DNA of 64,000 nucleotides from Zoroaster sp. YZ-2022 (GCA_029582265.1 CM055817.1:61939152-62003151), one strand, 5' to 3'; shown: positions 45,625 to 59,306, counted from the first letter of the stretch. The notes: generated from the sequence alone by a model not told the origin. Made by a program: numbers and translations.

Positions 45625-46070
45625 CAACTTGCAAATACGACCCTGATGTTTTTATACGTGTCGTTAGCTAAAAAATCATGAAAGACAGACGCTGGACAAT
45701 AATCGTTTGGTATAAAAAAAAAAAAAATACTGTGGCCCCCGTGCAATTATATTTTCTGCCCAACAATAGTAAATTCCCGGCCCAACTTGCAAATACGACC
45801 CTGATGTTTTTACGTGTCGTTAGCTAAAAAATCATGAAAGACAGACGCTGGACAATAATCGTTTGGTATAAATAAATAAAATACTGTGGCCCCCGTGCAA
45901 TTATATTTTCTGCCCAACAATAGTAAATTCCCGGCCCAACTTGCAAATACGACCCTGATGTTTTTATACGTGTCGTTAGCTAAAAAATCATGAAAGACAG
46001 ACGCTGGACAATAATCGTTTGGTATAAAAAAAAAATACTGTGGCCCCCGTGCAATTATATTTTCTGCAGT
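45625..46070. repeat. 155-base tandem repeat, about three copies
   Basis: Units start CTTGCAAATACGACCCTGAT at about 45627, 45785 and 45939. Each contains ATCATGAAAGACAGACGCTG and a variable poly-A before TACTGTGGCCCCCGTGC. Confidence 0.9.
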
Positions 46071-46280
46071 CCGAAATTGCCACTGTCCTAGTGATATCTA
46101 ATAGGGAAACTTATCCCCATTAGATATCATTACGACAATGGCAATTTCGGACTGACCGCAAAAAAAAGAAAAACAGGGGCCACAGTATTTTTTTAATATA
46201 CCAAACCATTGATATCCAGCGCCTATCTTAACATGATTTCAAAGCTAACGACACGTAGAAAAAAATTGCGGCCCGTGCGA
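45965..46280. repeat. Large imperfect palindrome
   Basis: The last 155-base unit is followed by its own inverted copy (GGCCACAGTATTTTTTTAAT, then CAGCGCC, then GCTAACGACACGTA). The centre is a tight hairpin: AGTCCGAAATTGCC (46069-46082) pairs with GGCAATTTCGGACT (46141-46154). The arms total about 140 bases each. Confidence 0.85.
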
Positions 46281-47264
46281 AAACCTAGACCAGGACGTCT
46301 TGTCTAACCCTCAACCAAGTACTATGGTGCACAATGAATTAGCAAAGCGCAAAAGCAACGCTTTTCAAAACCCATGTCATATCAACGCACACGCGAAATA
46401 ATGGATGACTACAATCCCGCCGGGAATTTTTTTCTGCATTCCGAAATCGCCATTGTCGCAATGATTTTCAATGGGGAAATTTGTTTGTTGTAATTTGATT
46501 CAAAAGAGGGAATCCTCAAAAAGAAAAGGAAATTTTTTGAGGATGGCAATTTTGAATTGCAGAAAAAAATTGCATCCCGCCGCGTACCCCCCTCCCCCAC
46601 CGATCAAAACAATAAACGCTTTGGCCTATTTTGCTACAGCGCCATGTGTAGGCTATTGCACGCAGTTAAATCACCTACCATGCCTATGCTCGCTGTTGAG
46701 TGTGGTGCGTACGCAGGCATATTTAAAACCTACGCCTGAAAAAAGTAGGACAATGTTGCTCACTATTTTCGTTCAACTTCGTTAAAACTATATGACCAAC
46801 ATAAATAAATATACCCAACGACCTTTATTGACGACTAGAATCGATTTTTAAAATATTAGACTCATTATTGCAAAACCCTAATAAGTAAGCATCAACCTTA
46901 GTAAATATCCATTCGCACGCAACGCTGCCATTTTCACGGCCGTTGAGTTACCGTGTGCCGTACGTTCTCAGCTCATACTTGGTCCTTTTTCAGGATTAAA
47001 CAATGAAACTATGATAACTTTTTGTCAAAAGAATGAAAATACAAGAATGGAATCCGAAAACTAATGCCTTCTATGTGATATTTTTCTCTGCAAACTCACA
47101 GCCAGCCGGTGTACATTTCAGTTACCGCAGGATTAGCTATCTAATCTGATAAGTTTATTGACACAGTAAACACACTTAAAAAAATTTGCATTGAAAAGGA
47201 TGTGTGATTTCCGAGTTTGGGGCCTCAAACTCGGAAAGTTTCTAATGGAGCTATCCCGTAATGA

Positions 47265-49286
47265 CGTAATGATGGTTCACGATGATATGGGAAGCCATAT
47301 TGTGTAATAAGGACTAACTCTTGAGGGCGCACTTCCAATTTACAGTCCAGTTTAGTTTTTTTTGTTTTGTTTTTAAATGTGAAGACATACACATTATGAT
47401 AAACAGCTCTATTTAGTGGGATGCACCCATGCACATGGAAGCCCATTTATGTCAGTCTCGTAAAAAACAATATTTTATTGAATATTAGAAATACTTTAGA
47501 ATTCGCAATAATTATATGTACATTCGCAATCACTATTGTGAATAATTATTCGCCCTCAGTGTTAACGATCGATCGTACACAGTTCCTGATCAGGGCTGAG
47601 CTGGTTTCACTTCAAACATTGTCTGTTATCAAAATGATTTCAGTATCAAACCATAAAACAACCTTGGTTACCATTGGAAACTCTATAATATGAATATTTG
47701 AAACCTATGAGTAAATAAAAGCCAAAGAAGTGGAATTGTGAGCAATGATGGAACTTAATCAATGATTAAGTTCACAGACACTCAGAAAGCACTGAGCATG
47801 CAGTGCTATACACACGTCGGTGTAGGGCAAAATTAAATCAATTAATCAATTAATTTATGAAAAATTCGTAGAATCAAAACACATGACTTTTGGTTGTACT
47901 TGTGTGTTTCATATTTATATATTTTTTATTTTAATATATATTTTTTATTTTAATATAATATATTTTGGGAAAGTTGTACATTAATTTATAATACAAAATA
48001 CTACAGCATATAATCTATATTGAAGATCATATCGTTTTTATATTGAATATATTATTTATCAATTTACAAATGTTAAAGATGGATCGCCTGTGTTTTACCG
48101 GCAATTTCCAGAAGTTTGTGTGTGTATTGGAACATTGATAATGTGGACACCAGTTTCATGTAGTATTGTTATACAGACGACACATTATAGAAGTTTGTGT
48201 GTGTATTGGAACATTGATAATGTGGACACCAGGTTCATGTAGTATTGTTATACAGACGACAATTTATACGAATTATCAGTGGTGTAAATTTGTTAAAGGT
48301 GTGATGGATGATTCAAAATGTCCAATTCCAGTGACCCCCCCCCCTTGAACGTGATCCAGTCCTAAACCCTCCCCAACACCTGAAAATGTTTTATTTATTT
48401 ATTTTTTTGAATTTCAAAGGTTGAATAATTTGATAACAATGGAAGTCCTAAATTATGTTCAAATAAGCCTGAGAGAATCCAAATTTTCCCGAGGAGTTTG
48501 TCCAATATTTGTTTTTTACTTGACCCAAAAGGTTAGTGAGGGTGATCCTATGGACCATCCCCAACAAAATATTGTTATACCCAATCCCCTGGGATTTACA
48601 CCCATCCAGTTTATACCTTCAAGTTTATATACATAATATATTACACAATTATGATTATTTCATTATTTTTTAACTGTTCTGAAATTGCAGAACCACGATG
48701 AACTGTTGATTTATATAATTGATGACGTCATAACCTTACACGTGATTTGACGTCATGATGTTATTGTATTTTTGATAGGTGTCAGATCAGATTGTCAAGC
48801 AAACCATTTATTTTCGCTGATATGCCGGGATTTTAACTTTAAACATGAATATTCATATTGATATGTCATTCTCGTATAGCCTTATACTAATTACATGATA
48901 TAATATCATTGTCATAAATTATTGTGTTGATGGAAATTTCAGAGCTCAAATAATGTCCATTGATTGACATTTTAAACTGTATATCTTAAGTGGTTAAAGA
49001 TAGAAAGTGAGAATATGTCATTAAAACCACGTGACCTACAAACTATTTAATTTTCACTTTTAGTAGTTTGTGTTTTGCGTCATGCAATGATTGAAACAAA
49101 TTCTTATTGGCCTTAATCAAATATTGAGTTTTACTTGATAACATTTATTGCTTTTCTATGTATGTGTCGTGTGAAGACTGGAATCATAGTTTTTATAAGT
49201 CCTTGTTTGGAGTAAAGAAATAAGACTGTACAAAAATATTAGTGTGTGTGGCTGTTGTACTTTGTCCTTTGTGAATATTATATATA
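47265..49286. repeat. 3' flank shared with NLR-1 (matches 4160-5996)
   Basis: Non-coding, closely similar to the region after NLR-1, with an extra internal duplication (GAAGTTTGTGTGTGTATTGG near 48110 and 48190). Homology ends at TATATATATG, about 49288. Confidence 0.85.
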
Positions 49287-50547
49287 TGTAGTATGTCCAC
49301 GGAGGTGGAGAACCTTATTGAGGCCTTAGCTCTCAACGGGGTAGGGAGTGATCCCATAGATAAGGAAGACTAGAAGAATTGTCACACCAACACAATTATA
49401 AGTAGAGTGGAACCGGCTGTCTCTTTTATTCAGTTAACAACAGTCCACCAATCAAAATAAATTCAACAAAACCCCTGCAATTAGATACACAAACAGTATG
49501 CTCACATTAATGTTTACTAATCGATATATAAACTATTGATAAATACATGCGCAGTAATCGAACGAGAGTACCAAAGCCAAAGGAAAATGACTCACCCAGC
49601 ATCTGTTTATATCCGGGTCAGCTTAACTTCATAAGTGCAATGACCGAGTGACCTAGGGATACGATATATATATATATTCCTCTATAAGTAATTTATATTT
49701 TATAACCTAGAAAAGTTACTGGGGATTGAACACTACGAGCATTCCGTTTTTGGTTCTTTGATAGAAGCCACGACCAACAGTACCGTATTGCGCCATGCAT
49801 TTAACGCGCGTAACTATACATACACACACATGAGACTATATGTAATACAATTCCCGCATACACACATAAGATCGATAGAGACTACATGTAATACAATTCC
49901 CGCATACGCACATACGAGGCATACAACGCGACGGTATAATTATATATGCTGTACACAGTAGTAAAAATGGCTGATCTAAAAATAGAACGCAAAATGTCGT
50001 GGATAAACTCTGCTTTTCTAACATTTCCCGCAAACCAAATGCTCACAATGACCCATCTACATGACCACTGATAATTGTTATCACTAATCGAAAACAACAT
50101 AGTATTTGTAGATCAATATTTAAGCAAGAAAATAGGTAAAAATAGTCTCTTACCGAGAAGAATGAACTCTGATGCTACTGGCAAGTTTGCAAGAGACCGA
50201 CCGAACCACGAAATTGAACTAATGTATCCGTGCGCTTTAAAAGTTTGTCAACAATAAACAAAAACGGCTTCAGACTATATCGATATGGTGTTAAATATGT
50301 ATAGAAATTATTACTAGATAGGAGGTCCCTTATGGGGTTGCAACCCTCATTATAAAAAGCCACATCTACAATTTTGCCGATGATGACGTCATCGGGGTTC
50401 TATATTATTTCAGTGTACGTATTAAATTGGTATGTAACAAGGTTCTGCATAGTTTGATAAGGGTTAAATGAACTATCTGGTGAGTGTACGTGTGTGAATG
50501 AAATACTCAACAATGCGATAAAAATACATATCCTCACATATAGATAG
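49287..50547. other. Non-coding interval, no gene recognised
   Basis: Begins exactly at the end of the NLR duplication. No domain-bearing frame. Short repeats TACAATTCCCGCATAC occur near 49848 and 49891. Confidence 0.4.
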
Positions 50548-50769
50548 TTTAAATATCGTCACGATAAACAGGGCATGGAATCGGAGTACTAATTTAAGAT
50601 TAACTCTGTGACTGAAAAAAATTCCCTATATTTATAATAAGGTCATAACCGTTGCTGCTGCATAAATGACCTAGTAATTTTCAGTCACTGTGTTCATCTA
50701 AAACTAGGCCACCGATTCCATGCCCTGTTGAAAGACTGATCTGATCGTGACGATGTATGTCCCTTTAAA
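50548..50769. repeat. Palindromic MITE/fold-back repeat, copy 2
   Basis: Nearly identical to 7914-8140, with the left GGGACA of the arm deleted. Inverted GGGCATGGAATCGG and CCGATTCCATGCCC lie inside. Confidence 0.75.
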
Positions 50770-51320
50770 GATTGTATCGCCTGTGTTTTTGTTAGTATTT
50801 CTCACATGATTTCCCATGTTACATCAGAGCATTGTTAAGGTATTATCTCCTTGTAGAATGAAAAACAAAATATTTGAGAATGACAAATCTAAGTTTTACA
50901 TAAACTAAGCCTCGCTCATTAATTGAGGCGCTTAATTTCTGCTAAATCATGATTTTGATAAATATTCTGAGAAGTATTTTATGAAAACATGGGCAATACA
51001 AGCTAAAATAGGTCTTACAAGGTTAATTTTGGGGACCTTTTCAGATATAAATACAATCAATATTGCACCAAACTCCCACCGAACTGGTCTATAGTTGTCC
51101 CGATATTTTTTAATCTCAAAGCTACATTGTTATTCTAGGCCAAGGTTTATGATCTCCAGGCCAGCTGAGGGTGGTCGTGCGCGAACGCACCTCACCCCTG
51201 CTAGGATCACCACTATTTCCCCTATTATTACACAATTTATTCTCTGTACCCTTTGCAAAGATTTCATGTTTGAAATATGCTCCAAATATGTAGCACTGAG
51301 GTGTCTAGAAGCCAACCACC
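50770..51320. repeat. Dispersed repeat family, copy 3 of 4
   Basis: Closest to the copies at 8141 and 54927. With the latter it also shares the 3' extension (TTATTCTCTGTACCCTTTG to CACTGAGGTGTCTA). Confidence 0.8.
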
Positions 51321-52831
51321 CCACGCCGGTATAGTGACGAGCTATCGCGGATTCAATTTTTTTGGCCGTGTATTTCGTCAAAAGGAAATAAATTTTAAAC
51401 AAATCTAGCACATGAAAAAGGCAGACTAGAGGCAGACTGTACTTGGCGTAGGCCTACTATTTAAACACGTGGGCGAGACACAATTATTTCCGTTCACAGT
51501 CCCCGAGTCGGTCAATATTTTTCTGACCGAAGTCATACCGCTATTTCACTAATAGCGTAGCCTACACTGCATTGGGCGAGGGAAAGAGAACCGGGGGCAA
51601 TTCTTTTAATACAGAGCAAAAACTAGGGTGTTAAATAATATTACAGGATAATTGGTATCTACCAACTTTACATCAAGTTAGCTTTCTAAAAAAAAATGTT
51701 ATTTTGTACTCGGGTAATTACCAATGTACCTTTCCCTTAATATAAACAGATTTTGTAAGGCTTTGTGAGTTGTCCTATCTATCAAGATGTTTTCTGTCTT
51801 TGATTTGTTTCTGTTGATTGCTTGTGCCGTGATATTTTGAGATGTTGTATTACTGAATAAATAATCCAACCAAACCTACATCTTTTAAAAGGAAGGAAAA
51901 CTTGTTAAAAAAGTGTGAGTTAACAGTAGTTTTTCTGTTGAAAAGAATGCTGTTTTCATGCATATTCTCTATGAAGTTACAGTAGGTCTGCTGTTGATGC
52001 ACAAGGGAAAATTCTCAAAGAATCTGCTGTATAATAAAGAAGTCTCCGTAATGCCAATTGACAAAACAACTTACTGTAAATGAACAACAATTTTTTAACA
52101 GTGTATTGATTAAAAAATGAGCGATTATCTACAAGCCAACTTGATGTGAATTATTCTGTCTCTGTAATGCTCCCATAGACGGGAACTTTTTGATCAAAGT
52201 GTTTTCTGTAAAACAAAATATTGTGAATGCTTTTTCACACTTTTGTTCATGACTCTGCACTGAGCTGAAACTAACAAAGGCTGGTTGTTCAATGTATCTT
52301 AATTACAATAAAGTAAGCATATACTCATTAAAGCAGTTTTTACAATATTGGAAAAATGGAAAAGGTAAACATTTAATATATTTTGCTTCGAATCCCACTA
52401 AGTGAATTTTCGAGGCGTGTTGCCTTTGATAAGTTCTCATCTGCTTTGTATACACAGTTCGAATAAAGTTGCCACAGACGTCTTGACCAACGACGACCAG
52501 GTGGTAGACTGCCCCAAAACAAGCCTGCCCCTTTAACCTTCTCAGACTAGACCGGTCGTTGACGTCGGTCGAGAACGACGTATGGTCGGTAGGGTTGACA
52601 TCTGTGTATGCTTAGTGTCCGTCACGTATAGAGCAATAGCTGGGAAGTTGTTTGAATATATGAATAAGTCTTATCTGTTATCTTAGTTAAAGGAATTTTA
52701 CACCATTGGTAAAATGTCTGTAAATACATCCATACTTGATAAGAATCAAGAGAGATGAAAGTTTCTTCTCATTTCATTGTGTCATTGACGAGGAAATAAT
52801 GAAAATGCATTAGATTTCTTTGCATTCATTC
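51321..52831. other. Non-coding interval, no gene recognised
   Basis: AT-rich. Nothing with a domain or clear repeat structure seen. Confidence 0.4.
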
Positions 52832-52839
52832 TTGGGTGA

Positions 52840-53050
52840 CAGTGGCGTAATCACGGGGGTGACACGGGGGGAACGTGCCCCCAACCGAGGTCTGTGCCCT
52901 CTGGGTGCTCCCATTCAGAGTTTGAAAAAAATAGGTCCCCATTTGAGGCTGCATGATACAAAATATTCATGTATTGACATTCCCCCTAGAAAAAGTGGTG
53001 CACCCCCTAGTTCCCCCTGAAAATTGGACCCTATTATAGTTACGCCACTG
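52840..53050. mobile_element. hAT-type MITE (211 bases)
   Basis: The ends are CAGTGGCGTAA and TTACGCCACTG. Flanking 8-mers TTGGGTGA (52832-52839) and TTGGGTGG (53051-53058) match at 7 of 8, an aged 8-base duplication. It contains C/G-rich runs (GGGGGTGACACGGGGGG) and no gene. Confidence 0.85.
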
Positions 53051-53232
53051 TTGGGTGGAAAATTTATCACGGCTTTGATTCGAATTAATACATGTCACGT
53101 TTAGTCAATAATACACAATAATTTCTCAGGATGTTTTTAGATTATAATTCAGTAATATATTCCTTTTAATTATCAAAAGTGTACATTCCCTTTAAGGACC
53201 TTTTAAGGAACCTCGTGTCGTTTTTCCCTCCT

Positions 53233-53542
53233 CACTGTAAAAATGGTGTTTAGAATTTAAACACATTTCTAAACAATTAATTGTACCCACTTTTTTCACA
53301 TGTTTAGCCTAAAACATATTTATATTGTGCTTTTCTGTGACTGTGTTTGAATGCTAAAAACCGTATGAATACGTTTAGCTTTGTGACATGTACAGATGAT
53401 GGCCGTTTAGCTTTGTGACATGTACAGAGGATGGCCGTTTAGCTTTGTGACATGTACAGAGGATGGCCGTTTAGCATTTAAACGCATTCCTAAACGCGTA
53501 TATTTTGTGCGCGTTGATATTCTAAACACCATTTTTACAGTG
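53233..53542. mobile_element. Inverted-repeat MITE with internal 32-base tandem repeat
   Basis: Ends CACTGTAAAAATGGTGTTTA and its reverse complement. Inside, GTTTAGCTTTGTGACATGTA with CAGAGGATGGCC repeats three times (about 53372-53475). No clear target duplication beyond 2 bases. Confidence 0.8.
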
Positions 53543-54095
53543 CTGTGTTTGTTGTTCGTTACATTTTAATGTCATTTTGTTCATTTCATTGTAAATTTGT
53601 TTTTATTTGTTACACAAGAACCAAACCAAGTTTTTGGGTAATTTCCATTAGAAAACGAAAGCAATTCTTGCCTTTCCGTTGCCCATGACCTCAGCTCACT
53701 ATACCACAGTCATACGATGTTTTTCTGTGATCATATAAGTTACAATAAAGTGTGGCTTTGTCAATGGATTCGATATTCACAAGTTTAATACCATTGTCAT
53801 GTAATAGTCTCCTTAAAATCCATATGCACTAGCCCCATAACAAGTCTCATAAATTTTACAGTTTTACATAAAAAATACTTGGTTGACGATGGTATATCAC
53901 ACATCCATTGAAATAATGTATCTGGTGTTATCGTTTGAATACAATTAGTGAAATAGTTCCCCAAATTAATTTCTGTCATAAAAAAGAAATTTCACATTGG
54001 AGTGAATATGAACTGTCTGAATGCAGTAACACTATATTTTCTCGTATAATAACGACACAATGAACAAAGCTGAGTTAACCCTATCAGGCCCTGGG
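53543..54095. other. Non-coding interval, no gene recognised
   Basis: Nothing coding seen. Confidence 0.4.
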
Positions 54096-54482
54096 AGTGC
54101 TACTGGAGATACTCGCCTGATGAGCAGACATCTTGAGCACCGTACCAGTTTGAAGATACTCGTCTGATGAGCAGGCATCTTGAGCACCGTACCAGTTTGG
54201 AGATACTCGCCTGATGAGCAGACATCTTGAGCACCGTACCAGTTTGGAGATACTCGTCTGATCAGCAGGCATCTTGAGCACCGTACCAGTTTGGAGATAC
54301 TCGCCTGATGAGCAGACATCTTGAGCACCGTACCAGTTTGGAGAAACTCGTCTGATGAGCAGACATCTTGAGCACCGTACCAGTTTGGTGATACTCGCCT
54401 GATGAGCAGGCATCTTGAGCACCGTACCAGTTTGGAGATACTCGCCTGATGAGCAGGTATCTTGAGCACCGTACCAGTCTGG
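54096..54482. repeat. 47-base minisatellite, about eight copies
   Basis: Unit GAGATACTCGCCTGATGAGC, then AGACATCTTGAGCACCGTAC, then CAGTTTG. Very uniform; minus-strand frames through it are artefacts. Confidence 0.95.
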
Positions 54483-54621
54483 TGAATACGTGGATATTAA
54501 GAAATAAAATAAATACAAATTCCAGCACGAATATAACAATTAAAACTGAGAGTAGCAAATGAAAATGTTCAAAGAGAACGCACGACAATTGTTGAAGTCT
54601 ATAACTGTAGAGGCTTTTAGA

Positions 54622-54926
54622 CAGCGGCGGCACTAGACCTGTTAAACTGAGAGAGGGGGGGGGGGGCCTTAAATTTAAGGGGGGGGAGAAACATTAATCA
54701 TTAAAGGTTCCCAAACTTTTTTTTTTTTTTTTTTTGTGGGGGGGGGGCTTTTTGGTGGTGCTAAAGTTAATAATATGGATGAAATTGAGTTTATTATTTA
54801 CAGCGCGAACATAATTGCATGAATGTGGGTTCAATGGTTTTGGGTTAAATTCAATTTCGGCCATCGGGGAAAAATTGGGGGGGGGGAATTGGGGGGAAAA
54901 GAAAGTATCTGGGCATTTTCCCCCTT
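54622..54926. mobile_element. Truncated copy of the hAT-type MITE at 17957
   Basis: Starts CAGCGGCGGCAC after CTTTTAGA, as at 17957, and shares its interior, but the right end with GCCGCCGCTG is missing. The sequence passes directly from CCCCCTTT into the dispersed repeat. Confidence 0.8.
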
Positions 54927-55385
54927 TCTTCAAATCTAAGTTTTACATAAACTAGGCCTCACTCATTAATTGAGACGCTTAATTACTGCTAAATCATGAT
55001 TTTGATAAATATTCTGAGAAATATTTTATAAAAACATGGGCGATACATCTTTAGGTCTCACAAGCTAACATTTTGGGGACCTTTTCAGATATAAATACAA
55101 TCAATATTGCACCATCAAACTCCCACCGAAGTGGTTTATAGTTGTACCAATATTTTTTAATCTGAAAGCTGCATTGTTATTCTAGGCCAAGGTTTATGAT
55201 CTCCTTGAAGGCCGGCTGAGGATGGTCGTGTGCGAACGCATCTCACCCCCGCTACGATCCCCAGTATTTCCCCTATTATTACATAATTCTGCCATATTTT
55301 CACATTTATTCTCTGTACCCTTTGGAAAGATTTCATGTTTGAATTATGCCCCAAATGTGCAGCACTGAGGTGTCTAAAAGCCTTA
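54927..55385. repeat. Dispersed repeat family, copy 4 of 4
   Basis: Starts at CTTCAAATCTAAGTTTTACA, inside the repeat relative to other copies. With the truncated hAT end next to it, this marks a deletion that joined the two. Confidence 0.8.
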
Positions 55386-57025
55386 AACTTCCAGAGCCCG
55401 TAGGCCGGCGCAAACCACCTCTCGCCGTTTTGGATATCAGTAGGCATTATATGCCACGATCTGATCCAGCTTCTACATGCCATTCTGGTCCAACATCTGC
55501 GAGCCATGAATTAAAAGTTTTGTCATTTTAGTTTATTCTGTTATTCCCTACATTGTTGAATCAGCAATGGTGAATAACAACTGATCACCTTCTTTGTATT
55601 AAAACTATCTAAAAGTATGCTATATGGCCCAAATTGTGTCCATAAAATTCTTCCACACCAGCATGGATGTTGTATAAACATTGTATGAAAATGACATGTG
55701 CATCTCCTTTTTAAAACTAACTCTAACCATTTTTTTTAATTAGTCAAACAATACTGTTAAAGTTTCTTTCCAAAGGGTATTTTTCATAAGAAAAATAGAA
55801 GAAAAAAAAACAGTGGCGAAGCCGCAGTTCAGTAAAAATATTTTTTCTTATTTTAGGTTTCTGATGAACAAGTAGCCTATAATGTGTGTACGTGTGTTGA
55901 CGATATTGGGGCACGTTTTCGCGACCGTAATCAGAAACATGTTTGGGCCTTGGTCATTGGCGAAGCGTTTTCGCAAGTTCGGTCGTGCTGCGATGACGTT
56001 ATTGTTCTGACCAAATGTGAACCAAAGTTTGTGATGATCGGTTTAGCTTGGCGGATTGTAAAAAGTAACGAAAGTTTTATTTAATTATTTGTTAACGTTT
56101 TCGCGTACCTACGCTGTCTTATTTCTGGTCAAGAATATGACGTCGGAAACAATTTTCTGGTGAGGATTGCGAAAACGCGGCCCAGCTTAAGGATCACCCA
56201 TAGCCTAATACTTTGCAACTTCCTTCACAAGACATTGTGGATTGTACCGGTGGGTACGAGCGAAGTAAGAACTATGCCTACCCCCTGGGGACGCGGTTGA
56301 CAAAATAAGAGATCATCGTACTTTAGACAGGTTCCAGTTGTCTCTATTGCATGCACTGCACAGCACGAGTCAGGTCACTCGACTACAACTCCACATTGTT
56401 CAAATTAAATTTGGCGCTCTCTGAGTATGAACTGCAGAACAGACACACGAGTGGATGGACTTGTCAATATTATCAATCGACAAACATCGAGCTAATAAGT
56501 CTACGAAAACCATCCTCACCGAAAGTATCTATTAGGTAAGTACTCATACTTAATTAGTTTTTAAAATTGGGGAAAATTATCAATCGAATTTTAAAATGTT
56601 GGCCGTTGCACGAATGGGGTTCTCCGACATGCGAGAACCGTTATTCGCCATCCAGTATCGTGGCCGCATTAGTGTATCGCCGTTGGTGTACTGAATTTGA
56701 AAGGTTTACTACTAGTATTATAATATCATTTTGTACAAAAAACATTAACCTTTTACAGACGCGCATAACATTAATTATTGGAAAGAATGTCAAACCCACC
56801 CACCACATGTGCACAATGTCTAGCATGTGTACAAAACGGCAGTACCTCACTGCACCGGATATTATTTTTTTCTCATATTAACTAGGCAGCAGGCTATGTC
56901 CTCTTTCGTCTTTTAAAGGACAGTCTGTGATATTTCATTATTTGTCATATTCTCATAGAAAAGTGATTCATCATTCTTTACAAAATATTAACCCTAACGT
57001 CCTAGGCATTCATTTGGGGTCCAGT
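55386..57025. other. Non-coding interval, no gene recognised
   Basis: The longest frame (55884-56084, part reading CVDDIGARFRDRNQKHVWAL) is short and without a known domain. No splice partners identified. Confidence 0.4.
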
Positions 57026-57139
57026 ACACTGTACTACAAAATACTACTCAATTCTAGACCAGTATGAGTGTAGTATAAACTAGTAAAAGTACTCCATACT
57101 GCAGTTTACTCAAGTAGTATTTTGTAGTATTCAGTGAGG
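57026..57139. mobile_element. Small inverted-repeat MITE
   Basis: TACTACAAAATACTACT at the left and AGTAGTATTTTGTAGTA at the right, about 110 bases in all, bounded by CACTGTAC and TCAGTG. It forms a near-complete hairpin. Confidence 0.7.
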
Positions 57140-58606
57140 TTAGGGTTATAGTATAATGGTATAACAATGTGATGCCACCAGCTCATTTTAACTTCATGGA
57201 GCCTGTGTCATTAGAAAGTGTGGGCATTTAAGTTGTACCGTCATTATATGGCAGCCATTTTATTGTCTGCCTGTGGCATGCATCAGCTATGTTGGTACTG
57301 ACCACGATGAGAAAGAATATCGTATCCAACCGATAACTAGTTTTTAAAAAAAATGATTCTATCGATTTTTGGGGTACAGAAAGCGAAATCTTTTTAAAAT
57401 AGTAAATACACATTTGTTTTATGTCCCTTCTAAAAATTTGTAAAAAATCATTTCCTTCAAAAAGTAGAAGAATGTTATTAACGTTGCCACAATCAGACTG
57501 ACATGTATGAGGAAGTCTTCATATACCAAAATTGCCCGATTTTTCATGAAATATGTATCCTGGAATAATTTTATGTCCATCATCCAAATGTTCTCTACCT
57601 TGGGTAAGATTACATTATTGGTTATACTGAATGAGAAAGTGGCAGTCGGATACGACATTCTACCCCTTTTTAATTCAAACAAAATTTGTTCCTCATATGA
57701 CATCCTTAAACCAGTATTGTATATCTCAAGACCGGTCTCGAGACCACTTCTGGTTTTTCTGTATTTAGTACTGAAAATAATCCAAAAAGCAAAATATGGC
57801 AATTTGGATTTAGAGAAAAGTACATTTAAAAAATCCAAGTCTGGCACAAAACATCCTCCAAAAAATCAGGTTAAGTTTTAAAAAATGTATCGGTTGATTT
57901 TCCTGAGAATCGTGGTAATTGCTGGCCCACTGAATGCACTCCATGAAATAAAAGGTCAAATTTTTTAAGTTTTGTGATTTATAAAATATATTGAGTGAAC
58001 TTATTTTTCGTGTACATTTGTAAACATCCCATTTTTGGCTTGAAGTTGAATCTAAATGATGTAGTTAAATTGGTTTTGTAATCTTTCAACAGATTAGTCT
58101 GGCTGGGTTGAGAATAACATGATAGCTTCAACGGTGTAGCATGCTACAGGATGTGTCAACTTGTTGAGGGATTTCTGTGAAACTTAGTGGTAAGTTTGAG
58201 ATATATTATCAAGTTAAAGGGAAGGTACAACATTGGTAATGCACATCCATTCCAATCCTCCAGTTTTCAAGAAATATCAAACATCATAAAACTAACCTGA
58301 GAAAGTTTCATCACAATAGGTTCCCACGACTTGAGAAAAGAACAAAACTGTTACATATCTGTTATGTTTTACTCCATTGTTTTTCAGTACATTTACCAAC
58401 ATCCCATCAAGTTAGCTTTCAGATAATAATGTGGTCATGACCAATACTGCACCTTCCCTTTAAACGCTAGTCAGCATATTAAGATGTTTCTGTTTTGCTT
58501 TTTCGCCCAAGTTAAATAAATTTTGATAATTTGTCAACAAACAGGAGGGAAGCAAAATGTCCAAAAATATCATTTCCAATCCTCACAGGACTACACTTTC
58601 CTCTCC
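57140..58606. other. Non-coding interval, no gene recognised
   Basis: An open frame at 57419-57847 (minus strand) and its plus-strand counterpart have no domain or homologous copy in the window. Confidence 0.4.
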
Positions 58607-58610
58607 TTAA

Positions 58611-58882
58611 CCCTCCTATGCCCAGGCTGAAATTTGGCCCAGTCAGCACGGCACCCACAGACAGTCACTTGAGTATTTTTGGTTGCATTGCCAATTGGTA
58701 CAATGTACATGTAGGTCAAACCACAGAGTCACACAAAGCTGTGTATGTACTGTCGAGTGGTTTTGGTTTGACCTATCCTAGCCACATGTCCTTACATTTA
58801 TTTGAGTGCACTGCACAAAGTCAATGGGTTAACAGAGACATACAAATTTTGAGTGTCTTTGATTGTTAAACCTATAGGAGGG
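58611..58882. mobile_element. piggyBac-like MITE with TTAA target sites
   Basis: The ends are CCCTCCTATG and CTATAGGAGGG, each directly flanked by TTAA (58607-58610 and 58883-58886). TTAA duplication is diagnostic of piggyBac-type insertion. There is no transposase. A second TAGGAGGG-TTAA end, without a clear partner, lies at about 59999-60010. Confidence 0.75.
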
Positions 58883-58886
58883 TTAA

Positions 58887-59304
58887 TGTTCTTGTTAATG
58901 AACACATTGATATGAGTTGAACAGTTATTTGAAATCCCAGATTCCAGGAATGTCTTACTTATAATCACAAAGATGGAAGTTAGTTTGAAGGATTCCAAAA
59001 ATCACATTCCTCAGCAAAAGTTAGTTTTTTTTGTATAATTGAAACAGCTTTAAATGACACTAATGTTGACACTAATGTGTAGTTGTTGGAACCTATATTT
59101 AGTACAGATTTTTATTAACCCTTTAGAAAGACTTTTCTTGATAACCACTGTCGAATACCCAGGCATTAACATTTACCATTAGGTAGATCCATTTTATTAA
59201 TTATTGCTATTTTTTCAAGGGAAAAATCTCAAACCATTTGTAGAAATCTGCATGTCTCATTGCTTTCAAGAGTACATTATCAGGGAATAAGAAAATACTT
59301 AGTT
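58887..59304. other. Non-coding interval, no gene recognised
   Basis: Nothing coding seen. Confidence 0.4.
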
Positions 59305-59306
59305 TA

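Larger units (their letters stand above)
44764..47264. mobile_element. 2.5 kb inverted-repeat element in the NLR-2 3' flank
   Basis: NLR-1 and NLR-2 flanks align up to CTGTAC near 44760 and again from about 47272, so the DNA between is an insertion. Its ends are imperfect 25-base inverted repeats, CATTACGGGA and CTCCATTAGA apart from a small difference. No transposase was found. The interior holds a 155-base tandem repeat, a large palindrome and a second fold-back near 46435-46565. The target duplication cannot be read with confidence. Confidence 0.8.

Noticed and set aside
54032..54633. Three overlapping minus-strand frames with a CSRCLLIRRVSP-type repeat
   Set aside because: The 47-base minisatellite read in all three frames; period not a multiple of three.
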